A DNA stretch of 12,829 nt from Pauljensenia sp. (GTDB lineage: Bacteria > Actinomycetota > Actinomycetes > Actinomycetales > Actinomycetaceae), in contig JASBZF010000050.1 of assembly GCA_029983625.1 (NCBI GenBank), forward strand, positions 1-12,829. Reading direction: 5' to 3'. Made by a program: the position numbers and the translations under genes. Positions 6,249-12,650 of this stretch are shown here, piece by piece (position 1 is the stretch's first letter; each line of letters begins with the position of its first letter). The notes under the pieces were generated by a model. It had not been told where the DNA came from. It made no database searches and worked only from the letters and a program-made list of their open reading frames with translations.

Positions 6249-7447
6249 GCACGGTAATGCTTGCCGTGGCTTTTGTGAGCCTGGCACTCCTTTTTACAGG
6301 TGAGCGCCTTGTGCAGCGTCACCTTTTACGCCGCTGGGGTGGTGGTGCGCATACGCGGGTGTGTCCTGCACAGCAGAAGAAGGGGCGCAAGGCTCAGGAT
6401 CTTAATGGGATGAGCGCAGCGGATGTCTCCATTCTTGTCACTGAAGTTTCTGCGCGATTGAAAGCCGGGGCACCTGTGGAGGGAGCGTGGCGTTCAGCGT
6501 GGTCGCGGGTGTGCGCATCGGACTTCTCAGGGCTTTCGCCAGATGGTGCTCCGCGTGATGTCACCGCACTTGCGGATTCTTCGTGCTTTCAGAACGGCCT
6601 GAAGGCAAAGGGCGTGAGCGGAAAGAGTCTGGGTTCTGTTGTGCGCGATGTTGTGCCCGCGCGTGCCTCGCGCGTGCGGGCCGTGCGGCGAGCAGCTGAA
6701 GACCTCAGCGTTGCGTGTCGTTTAAGCGCGAGGATCGGTGCGCCTTTGGCATCGATCCTTGACGCTATTGCTGAGGGCTTAGAAGAAGCTGAAGCGCAGG
6801 AAGAAGCAAGGAAGATCGCCACTCAGGGGGCGCGAACTTCCGCGAGGGTGTTGCAGGCGTTACCACTGTTGGGGATCGTGGTCGCGCAGGTGATGGGTGC
6901 GCATCCTGTGCAGCGTTTTCTTGACGGTGGCTTCGGCACAGTGATGGCGCTTATGGGCGTTCTTTTCCTGATCGCCGCGAAGATCGTGTCTGAGAGTCTG
7001 ATTGCGCGGGCAACCCGTGCGCAGGAAGTGCTCGATGACGCGATGGGATGCGATCTGGCGCGTGCGGCTTTGGATTCGGGGGCGTCCATTCCCGATGTTC
7101 TCATCGCCTTGGGTGAAGCGAGCGGGGATGAGGGTGTGGCGGCTGCGGGTCGGGCTTTGCGTCTTGGTGCGTCCTGGAGGCTTGCCTGGGAGTCGCGAGG
7201 ATGGGAACTGTTGGCTTCAGGGCTAGAGTCCGCATGGGAAGAAGGCTGCGCACCTGAGGCTCTGCTCAGACGTTTAGCCGCTCAGCATCGTGCCCGAAGA
7301 GCCACCGAAGCGCGCACGCGCGCACAAGCCCTCGGGGTGCAGCTTGTCATCCCGCTAGGAGCACTCCTCTTACCTGCTTTCCTCCTCCTGGGGGTGGGTC
7401 CTGTGTTTCTTCATCTCATCGAATCGGGTTTCCTGGGATTTTCCTAA
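6245..7447 (+). CDS. Fused TadB–TadC-like pilus platform protein (T2SS F family)
   Basis: This is the membrane platform on which the CpaF ATPase acts. The GTG at 6245 overlaps the cpaF stop (GTGA), with AGGAGG 13 nt upstream (6226–6231). An upstream in-frame GTG at 6206 is less likely. From 6245 there are 400 residues. A TM helix lies near 4–22. A cytoplasmic helical T2SS-F-like region (about 57–200) includes SARLKAGAPVEGAWRSA and CRLSARIGAPLASILDAIAEGL, followed by TM segments near 201–218 and 230–248. This matches TadB (Rv3658c type). Residues about 260–400 then repeat the plan: DLARAALDSGASIPDVLIALG, a second helical region, and a final TM at 362–392, as in the short TadC (Rv3657c type). 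In other actinobacteria these are usually two genes, so this looks like a fusion. The reading frame is continuous, with no sign of a shift. Its 3' end overlaps the convergent TetR gene by 78 bp. Confidence 0.88.
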   Translation: MSTVMLAVAFVSLALLFTGERLVQRHLLRRWGGGAHTRVCPAQQKKGRKAQDLNGMSAADVSILVTEVSARLKAGAPVEGAWRSAWSRVCASDFSGLSPDGAPRDVTALADSSCFQNGLKAKGVSGKSLGSVVRDVVPARASRVRAVRRAAEDLSVACRLSARIGAPLASILDAIAEGLEEAEAQEEARKIATQGARTSARVLQALPLLGIVVAQVMGAHPVQRFLDGGFGTVMALMGVLFLIAAKIVSESLIARATRAQEVLDDAMGCDLARAALDSGASIPDVLIALGEASGDEGVAAAGRALRLGASWRLAWESRGWELLASGLESAWEEGCAPEALLRRLAAQHRARRATEARTRAQALGVQLVIPLGALLLPAFLLLGVGPVFLHLIESGFLGFS

Positions 7448-8167
7448 CTGACCGATCGGAGCTGAGAGGCGAACAAGGAGCGTGGGGAGGACACGTTCAA
7501 GGAGGCCGGTCAATTCCGTTTCCCCCCGCGTGAGTGCGGTACGCATGGAACGTTCCCCTGCGGCAATAATGAGAGCGGTGACGTCTTTTGGATCAAGGAT
7601 CGTGTCTCGACCAATTGCTGTAAGGCCGGAAACGAGGAGACGACACAGGGAATCAGTGAAGGCTTCGTATCCTGTGCGTAGGGCACTCGTTTTTTCCGGG
7701 GCGCGAGCCGCGTAGCTCGCCAATTCACTGTGCAACATGTAGAAGTCACGACTGATGGGCATTGCGGCAAGAAGATGCGCGGCAAGAGCGGCGATAGCCT
7801 CTTCGGTTTCTGTGTCCGAAAGGGGATGATCTGTGCGTCGCGCTTGGAGCGCTTCATTCACGCCCGCGTGAACGAAGCTGAGAATGTGATCCCACTGTTC
7901 TTGAGCGAGACGTTCGATGAAGTGATCCATGTCGGCGAAATTGGAATAGAAGGCCCCTCGACTAAAGCCCGCTTCTGTGCAGATGTCACCGACGCTGGTA
8001 GCTCCTAAGCCCTTGTCGATGATGAGGCGTTTGGCTGATGTGAGGAGCTGTCTTTGTGTTGCTGCGCGACGCTCGGAAGGACCACTGGCGATGATGCGCG
8101 TCAGGGTGGCTCTACGTCCAGAAAGATGCGCGGAGGTCTGGTCTTTGCACTTGTCGTCGCGTGTCAT
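7370..8167 (-). CDS. TetR/AcrR-family transcriptional repressor
   Basis: This 265-residue ligand-responsive repressor probably controls the divergent YhgE-type gene and itself. The DNA-binding domain (about 40–85) has the TetR pattern LLTSAKRLIIDKGLGATSVG then DICTEAGFSRGAFYSNFADM, with the recognition helix around 67–77. The remainder is an all-helical ligand-binding and dimerisation region with no identifiable ligand. The frame is open up to 8281, but ATG 8165–8167 is chosen because TAGGAA precedes it on the minus strand and a longer form would read through both operator palindromes. Even so, about 38 residues precede the HTH domain, longer than usual for TetR proteins, so a start further in cannot be excluded. 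The charged C-terminal tail (about 26 residues) is encoded antisense to the end of tadBC. It has no relation to Tad genes. Confidence 0.92.
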   Translation of the reverse strand: MTRDDKCKDQTSAHLSGRRATLTRIIASGPSERRAATQRQLLTSAKRLIIDKGLGATSVGDICTEAGFSRGAFYSNFADMDHFIERLAQEQWDHILSFVHAGVNEALQARRTDHPLSDTETEEAIAALAAHLLAAMPISRDFYMLHSELASYAARAPEKTSALRTGYEAFTDSLCRLLVSGLTAIGRDTILDPKDVTALIIAAGERSMRTALTRGETELTGLLERVLPTLLVRLSAPIGQLGKSQETRFDEMKKHRTHPQEEESR

Positions 8168-8211
8168 GTTCCTACCGTATCCCGCTTGTTTGCTGTCTGT
8201 TCCCCCACAGG

Positions 8212-8225
8212 ATACAGGTCTGTAT
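8212..8225. promoter_or_regulatory. Probable TetR operator, copy 1
   Basis: ATACAGGTCTGTAT is a palindrome with 6-bp arms (ATACAG/CTGTAT) around a GT centre. It lies between the divergent TetR and YhgE genes. It is directly followed by TTGTCTAAAAT, whose TAAAAT (8230–8235) is a good candidate -10 for the YhgE gene. The site would therefore sit in the -35 to -10 spacer. Confidence 0.75.
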
Positions 8226-8229
8226 TGTC

Positions 8230-8235
8230 TAAAAT
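8230..8235 (+). promoter_or_regulatory. Candidate -10 element of the yhgE-type gene
   Basis: TAAAAT sits exactly between the two operator palindromes and would start transcription inside the second one. No clear -35 is visible 17 bp upstream, so the assignment rests on position and the hexamer alone. Confidence 0.4.
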
Positions 8236-8237
8236 GG

Positions 8238-8251
8238 ATACAGGTATGTAT
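8238..8251. promoter_or_regulatory. Probable TetR operator, copy 2
   Basis: ATACAGGTATGTAT differs from copy 1 at one base and starts 26 bp after it. The dyad extends to GATACA-GGTA-TGTATC (8237–8252). Two copies of the same dyad in a 117-bp divergent gap, about two and a half helical turns apart, strongly suggest cooperative binding by the adjacent TetR protein. Confidence 0.75.
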
Positions 8252-8271
8252 CGTGAGTGAGCATTGATTTT

Positions 8272-8277
8272 GAGAGG
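8272..8277 (+). promoter_or_regulatory. Ribosome binding site fixing the yhgE start
   Basis: GAGAGG lies 7 nt before ATG 8285. It supports that start over the in-frame TTG at 8264, which would place the site inside the coding region. Confidence 0.65.
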
Positions 8278-8284
8278 TCACACC

Positions 8285-11197
8285 ATGAAGAAGCTCAGCG
8301 GATCACGAATAGCCAACCTGATCGTCATCGCCGCAGTCCTCATCGTCCCCCTGCTCTACGCGGGACTCCTCACACTCGCCTACCAAAACCCAACAAACCT
8401 CCTCGGACACATCAACGCCGCAGTCGTGAACGAAGACACGGCATACACCACTACCCTCGCCTCGGGAAGCAGCGAAACCCTCGCCCTCGGCGATGAACTC
8501 ACCCGCACACTCGTCCACCCCGACACCAACACGGACACCGGGTTCACCTGGCATGACATGAGCGCTCAAGAAGCAGAAAAGAAAATGCGGAACGAAGAAA
8601 TCCGCGCCATCCTCTACATCCCCGAAGGATTCTCCAAAAAAGCCGCTCAAATCGGAAGCGAAGATCCCAGCACAGCCCGCACACAAACCCTCCAACTCGT
8701 CACCGATGACGGCGTGAACTACCTCACCGGCACAATGGCCCGGACAGTCGCAGAAACCCTCGCCAACAGACTCGAAAACGAAGGATCACAAAAAATCCTC
8801 TCAACCATGCTCTTGTCGATCTCAACAATCCGAGACAACATCACACACGCAGCAGACGGAGCACAAAGCCTGACAGAAGGCTCAAAGAAACTAGAAGAAG
8901 GGACAGACGCAGCCACCTCGGGAGCTCAAGAACTCACCACGGGAGCACGCACCCTCGCCCTCGGCCTCGATCAACTCGCCAACGGCTCCGTTTCCCTCAG
9001 TACAGGGCTGATCGCCCTCGATCATGGAACAACACGCGCACAAGCCGGTGCCGCAGCCCTCGCACAAGGACTCGACACCTTAAAAGAAGGCCACGAAAAC
9101 GCCGAAAAAGGCTCTACGCAACTCAGTCAAGGCGCACGCGCCCTCGACCTGGGAGCAGCGACACTGCAACACTCCACCACACCTTTTGCTGAAGGCGTCA
9201 CCAGTTTATCCATCGGATCTACGAGCCTGAAAGACGGCATCCTCAGCTACACCCGAGGCGTCGATCAAATCAGCGCAGGCACATCCCTCCTACGAGAAAA
9301 AATCAGCGACCCCACCACGGGCCTTCCCGCTGGGATCGCCACACTCTCAGCCGGAATTGGACACGCAACCGACACCGCATCCCCAAACTCTGCGCCGACG
9401 AGCCTATACGGCGGAATCAACGCCCTGACCGCAGGTACAAAAGCCCTCGCCGATTCCATGACAACACCACAAGCCGGATCTGATGTGAACCTCCACGAAG
9501 GTGCCGATCGCGTCGCCGAAGGATTACAACAGCTCACAACAGCTGCACACAGTGTGAACCCCGAACAAATCACAGCCGGTGTCGCCGCTGCGTCCAAGCT
9601 GAGCGACAGCATCGAAAAATACACCGCCCTCGTCGATCAACTCGCCCAGACCTGCATCGACGAACAAGACACGAGCGAGAACTGCCAGGCCCTGCGCTCC
9701 CTCAGCACACGCTCACAAGAACTGCGTTCAGGATCGCAAGAACTCTCACACACCCTCACACACACCTCAGCGAACATCGTGCCCCTCAGCCAGCTTTCCA
9801 CTCAACTTTCAGCTCTTCACGAAGGAGCACAGAAAGTCTCCGAGGGCGTGGCAGCGGCCTCATCAGGAGCACAAAAAATCAACGCCGCAGCCGCTGCACT
9901 CCACAACGCAATGCCTGCGCTTCGCTCAGGCGTCGATCAGCTCCAAAGAAAAGTCGGATCAGTCGATTCTTCCGATCAGACAAGCCTTATGGGCGCATTG
10001 GGTGCCCTCGACGACGGACTGCGTACAATCACCGCCCCGACACACAACAATGACCACACGGTCTATACGCACTCTGAACAAATCCGCGCAGCAAGCACGA
10101 AAATCGCCGAGGGAAGCGCGTCCATGAACGCGAAAATGCCCTCCCTGAATACGGGAATCTCCTCCCTCTCACAAGGCGCACACTCCCTCTTTGAAGGCGC
10201 CTCCTCCTTGAAATCTGGCATGAACAGACTCCTTACAGGATCTACCGAAGCCGCCCTCGCATCCCACACCCTCAACGACGGCCTGACTCGCCTAAAAGAC
10301 GGCGCAGCCGCAGCACACTCAGGTGCGCACACCCTGTCCCAGGGCCTGACACGCGCACAATCAGGTGCGACGCGACTTTCAGAAGGAGCGGCCACTCTGG
10401 CACAAGGAAACACCGCTCTCAACAACGGTGCGCAACGCCTCTTTGAAGGAGCGAGCACGCTCGCCAATGGACTGAACGAGGGAGTAAAGAAAATCCCGAA
10501 TTACAGTGACGCACAACGCGATGCGATCACCACGGTCGGCGCGCAAGCCGCAAGCGTGGAAGCCGTGCGCGACCACGCGGTCGCCAACAACGGAGCAGGA
10601 TTCACCCCCATGTTCATGAGCCTGGCACTCTGGATCGGAGCGATCGCCCTGTTCCTCATCCTCCCCGCCCTCGATAAACGCGATCACGGTGAAAAATGGT
10701 GGGCCTCGGCTGTGCGCCCCGCAACGACGGCCACACTGCTCGCAGCCGCCCAAGCGGTCATCATGATGATCGCTGTGAACACCGCAGCAGGGATCGAAGC
10801 GAAAAACCTTATGGGCCTGTGCCTGATGGCAGTCGCAGCGGCAGTGACCTTCATGCTGATTAATCAAGCCTGTGTCGCTTTGCTGGCCTTCAGAGGGCGT
10901 TTCATTTCCATTATCTTGCTGAGCCTACAGATCACCTCAATGGGAGCGACCTTCCCAGTGGAAACCGCACCCTCCTTCTTCCAGTGGATCCATCCTTTCT
11001 TGCCGATGAGCTACACGCAGCTTGCATTTCGTCAACTCATCGCCGGTTCGGGTGCGCAAGGTGCAATCGGAAACGCGCTCGTTGTTCTTGGAATATGGGC
11101 GGGACTTGCCATTCTTGGCATCCTCATCGGAGCGAGGATCCGACGAGGTCCACACCCTCTGCCCGCAGACAATGCGCTTGCACCAACAGCGGCCTAA
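8285..11197 (+). CDS. yhgE: YhgE/Pip-family membrane protein with long Leu/Gly heptad-repeat stalk
   Basis: This 970-residue protein is of the YhgE/Pip type (TIGR03061 N-terminus, TIGR03062 C-terminus), distantly related to ABC-2-type permeases, phage-infection protein and EsaA of type VII secretion. A first TM helix (about 9–31) is followed by the family segment INAAVVNEDTAY and an extracytoplasmic domain. Residues about 185–335, with further blocks near 400, 520 and 600–740, contain many degenerate heptads of the pattern L-x-x-G-(A/T/S) (e.g. GAQSLTEGSKKLEEG, GISSLSQGAHSLFEG), a coiled-coil-like stalk (TIGR03057 type). From about 773 to 960 there are five or six TM helices, with PVETAPSFFQWIHPFLPMSYTQ between two of them as in ABC-2 permeases. 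No ATPase partner is encoded here. It is probably driven by the TetR-controlled promoter. The exported substrate is unknown; drug, lipid or protein export are all possible. Codons are A/C-rich (CAA, ACA, GGA) compared with the neighbouring genes, hinting at separate origin. Confidence 0.9.
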   Translation: MKKLSGSRIANLIVIAAVLIVPLLYAGLLTLAYQNPTNLLGHINAAVVNEDTAYTTTLASGSSETLALGDELTRTLVHPDTNTDTGFTWHDMSAQEAEKKMRNEEIRAILYIPEGFSKKAAQIGSEDPSTARTQTLQLVTDDGVNYLTGTMARTVAETLANRLENEGSQKILSTMLLSISTIRDNITHAADGAQSLTEGSKKLEEGTDAATSGAQELTTGARTLALGLDQLANGSVSLSTGLIALDHGTTRAQAGAAALAQGLDTLKEGHENAEKGSTQLSQGARALDLGAATLQHSTTPFAEGVTSLSIGSTSLKDGILSYTRGVDQISAGTSLLREKISDPTTGLPAGIATLSAGIGHATDTASPNSAPTSLYGGINALTAGTKALADSMTTPQAGSDVNLHEGADRVAEGLQQLTTAAHSVNPEQITAGVAAASKLSDSIEKYTALVDQLAQTCIDEQDTSENCQALRSLSTRSQELRSGSQELSHTLTHTSANIVPLSQLSTQLSALHEGAQKVSEGVAAASSGAQKINAAAAALHNAMPALRSGVDQLQRKVGSVDSSDQTSLMGALGALDDGLRTITAPTHNNDHTVYTHSEQIRAASTKIAEGSASMNAKMPSLNTGISSLSQGAHSLFEGASSLKSGMNRLLTGSTEAALASHTLNDGLTRLKDGAAAAHSGAHTLSQGLTRAQSGATRLSEGAATLAQGNTALNNGAQRLFEGASTLANGLNEGVKKIPNYSDAQRDAITTVGAQAASVEAVRDHAVANNGAGFTPMFMSLALWIGAIALFLILPALDKRDHGEKWWASAVRPATTATLLAAAQAVIMMIAVNTAAGIEAKNLMGLCLMAVAAAVTFMLINQACVALLAFRGRFISIILLSLQITSMGATFPVETAPSFFQWIHPFLPMSYTQLAFRQLIAGSGAQGAIGNALVVLGIWAGLAILGILIGARIRRGPHPLPADNALAPTAA

Positions 11198-11230
11198 ACA
11201 TTTTCCTCTTCACCGAGCTGGCATGTCGCC

Positions 11231-11289
11231 CAGCGTGATCCGACGTGAGCCGCGTGAACCAGGGTGATCCAGTGTGAGCCAGCGTGATG
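11231..11289 (+). repeat. Six tandem ~10-bp repeats, consensus CAGCGTGANC
   Basis: The units are CAGCGTGATC, CGACGTGAGC, CGCGTGAAC (9 bp), CAGGGTGATC, CAGTGTGAGC and CAGCGTGATG. GTGA recurs at 11235, 11245, 11254, 11264, 11274 and 11284, close to one DNA helical turn, so all copies face the same side. The array lies upstream of the pilin genes. GTGA is also the conserved half of Crp-type sites, but no inverted TCAC partner is present within the array. Confidence 0.7.
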
Positions 11290-11343
11290 AAGGGGCAGTG
11301 CGATGAAGGGACAGGGTGTCACACACTTGTCCACAAGAGGGCG

Positions 11344-11380
11344 TGCCCCCTGCATCATCCACACGATGATGCAGGGGGCA
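11344..11380. terminator. Perfect 15-bp stem-loop between yhgE and flp
   Basis: TGCCCCCTGCATCAT pairs perfectly with ATGATGCAGGGGGCA across a 7-nt loop (CCACACG). It lies 147 bp after the yhgE stop and 69 bp before the flp start. No U run follows on either strand, so it is a terminator of the U-less type common in high-GC Gram-positives, an mRNA-stabilising 5' structure, or a protein-binding dyad. Termination of yhgE readthrough is the simplest reading. Confidence 0.6.
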
Positions 11381-11417
11381 TTCGACATTCGGCTCTTTCA
11401 AGCTGACTCTGAAAGTC

Positions 11418-11432
11418 CCCGGAAGGTCCGGG
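11418..11432 (+). other. Small leader hairpin next to the flp Shine-Dalgarno
   Basis: CCCGGA and TCCGGG form a 6-bp stem with an AGG loop that ends 3 nt before AAGGAGG (11436–11442). It does not occlude the ribosome site in this fold, but could protect the 5' end or compete with an alternative structure. Confidence 0.35.
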
Positions 11433-11435
11433 ATG

Positions 11436-11442
11436 AAGGAGG
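11436..11442 (+). promoter_or_regulatory. Strong ribosome binding site of flp
   Basis: AAGGAGG, 6 nt before the ATG, is the strongest Shine-Dalgarno in the window. It fits a pilin made in large excess over the assembly machinery. Confidence 0.8.
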
Positions 11443-11448
11443 AAAATC

Positions 11449-11652
11449 ATGAGAGAGTACATCCGCACGACGCTGCGCAGCCTGATCGGCCCGAAACACG
11501 CAGACTTCGAAGAAGAAGGTTCAACGACTGTTGAATACGCGATCGGAGCGATCGCTGCCGCAGGATTCGCTGGACTCCTCGTCGTCGTCTTGAAATCAGG
11601 CGCAGTCAAAGGGCTGTTACAAGGACTCATCACAACAGCTCTGAGCTTCTGA
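11449..11652 (+). CDS. flp: Flp-type major prepilin (DUF4244-like)
   Basis: This 67-residue pilin subunit is built like type IVb/Flp prepilins. It has a 24-residue leader with charged residues (MREYIRTTLR...EEEG) ending in Gly24, the predicted prepilin-peptidase cleavage site. It is followed by STTVEYAIGAIAAAGFAGLLVVVL, with Glu at +5 (Glu29) and Tyr at +6 as required for assembly. The hydrophobic helix covers about 28–48 and the C-terminus is short (about 19 residues). It corresponds to the small DUF4244 protein of actinobacterial Tad loci (Rv3656c type, from memory). It is the first gene of the downstream cluster with TadE- and TadG-like genes and is preceded by a strong ribosome site. The peptidase that would process it is not in the window. 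Confidence 0.92.
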   Translation: MREYIRTTLRSLIGPKHADFEEEGSTTVEYAIGAIAAAGFAGLLVVVLKSGAVKGLLQGLITTALSF

Positions 11653-11666
11653 ATCGCGATGATTCT

Positions 11667-11672
11667 GAGGAG
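11667..11672 (+). promoter_or_regulatory. Ribosome binding site favouring the GTG start of tadE
   Basis: GAGGAG lies 7 nt before GTG 11680. The in-frame ATG at 11659 has no upstream Shine-Dalgarno and would put this element inside the gene. Confidence 0.55.
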
Positions 11673-11679
11673 CTCCCCA

Positions 11680-12060
11680 GTGCATGACACGACACTGAAT
11701 CGACCTGAGGCACACGATGAACGAGGATCCACAAGCGTCGAATTGGCGATCGGCTTCGGGGTCGTTGCCCTTGTTCTTGCTTTGATCCTCGCGCTCACCT
11801 CCATTGGTATGGCCCGTCAGCAGCTTTGTCGAGGCGCCGGAGAAGCGGCACGCGCAGCAGTTGAAGGCGCTTCCGATCCTGTTCGTGTCGGCTCTGAGGC
11901 GCTCGGAGCGCTCTCGGGGCGCGGAGGTCATGTCGCCGTGCTCCGAGAGGGCTCCTGGGTGACTGCACGAGCGTCCTTACCTGCGCACGGCCTGATCGGC
12001 TGGGCAATTCCTGAAGCATCCTGCGAGGTCAAAGCCCGCTTATCGGCGGTGACCCCATGA
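11680..12060 (+). CDS. tadE: TadE-like pseudopilin
   Basis: This minor pilin-like protein has 126 residues from the GTG at 11680, or 133 if the ATG at 11659 is used. A 16-residue leader ends in DERG, followed by STSVELAIGFGVVALVLALILALTSIG, with Glu at +5 (Glu21) after the predicted cleavage Gly16. This is the TadE-like signature. One TM helix covers about 23–45. The exported part contains RQQLCRGAGEAARAA, as in many TadE/TadG proteins, and two Cys (50 and near 115) that could form a disulfide. It follows flp by 27 bp, and its stop overlaps the next start (ATGA), so the two are co-translated. From memory it corresponds to Rv3655c. Its role is probably priming or regulating Flp fibre assembly. 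Confidence 0.88.
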   Translation: MHDTTLNRPEAHDERGSTSVELAIGFGVVALVLALILALTSIGMARQQLCRGAGEAARAAVEGASDPVRVGSEALGALSGRGGHVAVLREGSWVTARASLPAHGLIGWAIPEASCEVKARLSAVTP

Positions 12061-12629
12061 AAGGTAGGGGGAGTACACAATCAAAAAGGGTTCGCAACCC
12101 TGGCTTAGCTGCGCTTTCCTTTTCGAGGTGGCGCGGGGCTTTTGCGTTGAACTTTCGGTGTGGGCCGAGGCAGAAAAGGGGCACGTATGCGACGCACAAC
12201 CTGAACGCAAGAAAAGGGAGGAAGGGGAAGACGGGAAGAAAGGGAGAGGGTGAAGCTGGTTCGGGAACTCTCCTTGTTGTGGGGCTTGCTGGCCTGGCGT
12301 GTACCTGCGCATTCGTCCTCGCTGTTTCAGCTGTGATCCTTGGGGAACGGACCCGACTCGATGCTGTTGGAGCTGTGAGTGCGCTCGCGGGCGCTGATGT
12401 TTCGGCGACCGCACTGTGGGAAGACGTGGGAGATCGACCCTGCATAACAGCTGAGGAGGTGGCGCGCTCAAATGGGGCGGTCCTGGAATCTTGTGAGGTT
12501 GTGGGAGCCGATACTCGGGTGATTGTGTCTGTACACAAGGCACTTTTCGGATTTAATGTTCCGATCCGGGCGCGTGCGCGGGCAGGACCATTGACGGAAA
12601 ACCCCGCTGACCCCGCAACGAAAGAGTGA
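12057..12629 (+). CDS. TadG/Rv3654c-like pseudopilin with basic N-terminal extension
   Basis: This 190-residue protein starts with an ATG overlapping the tadE stop. Residues 64–115 (GEAGSGTLLVVGLAGLACTCAFVLAVSAV...) match the 'helicase/secretion neighbourhood TadE-like' family (TIGR03816, Rv3654c). These have a Gly-Ser-x-T start, one TM helix, then a segment rich in Ala and ending AVSALAGADVSA. The C-terminal part (about 120–190) is a small exported domain with Cys129 and Cys148. Family members normally begin a few residues before the GSGT motif. Here 60-odd residues rich in Arg, Lys and Gly precede it, ending in ARKGRKGKTGRKGEGE, which is encoded by a near-pure purine tract. No in-frame ATG or GTG occurs between residue 1 and the TM (only a TTG at residue 31), so the extension is probably translated unless there is a sequence error. 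Confidence 0.8.
   Translation: MKGRGSTQSKRVRNPGLAALSFSRWRGAFALNFRCGPRQKRGTYATHNLNARKGRKGKTGRKGEGEAGSGTLLVVGLAGLACTCAFVLAVSAVILGERTRLDAVGAVSALAGADVSATALWEDVGDRPCITAEEVARSNGAVLESCEVVGADTRVIVSVHKALFGFNVPIRARARAGPLTENPADPATKE
12209..12250 (+). repeat. 42-bp polypurine tract inside the tadG-like gene
   Basis: All bases are A or G except one C at 12232. It encodes the Lys/Arg/Gly-rich linker before the TM helix. Repeated GGGA/GGAAG words resemble internal Shine-Dalgarno sites and could slow ribosomes or allow slippage. Confidence 0.6.
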
Positions 12630-12650
12630 AACCCTCAGAAGAAGCAGTCT

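Larger units (their letters stand above)
11198..11448 (+). other. Intergenic leader between yhgE and flp
   Basis: This 251-bp non-coding stretch holds, in order, the phased GTGA repeats (11231–11289), a small dyad GTGTCACAC (11317–11325), a TTGTCCACA word (11327–11335), a perfect 15-bp stem-loop (11344–11380) and a 6-bp stem-loop (11418–11432) just before the flp Shine-Dalgarno. It must separate yhgE transcription from the pilin operon and carry the latter's promoter. I could not identify a clear -35/-10. Open frames here are antisense to simple repeats and are not believable genes. Confidence 0.6.

Noticed and set aside
11231..11289. Tandem repeats considered as a CRISPR array.
   Set aside because: The units are only 10 bp and directly adjacent, with no spacers and no cas genes.
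11327..11335. TTGTCCACA, a perfect actinobacterial DnaA-box word.
   Set aside because: It is a single copy with no cluster of boxes, no AT-rich unwinding region and no dnaA/dnaN/parAB genes nearby, so it does not support an origin.
11194..11401. Two minus-strand frames of about 63 codons across the yhgE–flp gap.
   Set aside because: They translate the simple repeats and the palindrome, and have no ribosome site or protein features.
12029..12543. Two long minus-strand frames antisense to the tadG-like gene.
   Set aside because: They arise from the purine-rich plus strand; the plus-strand gene has a family match and start/stop coupling.
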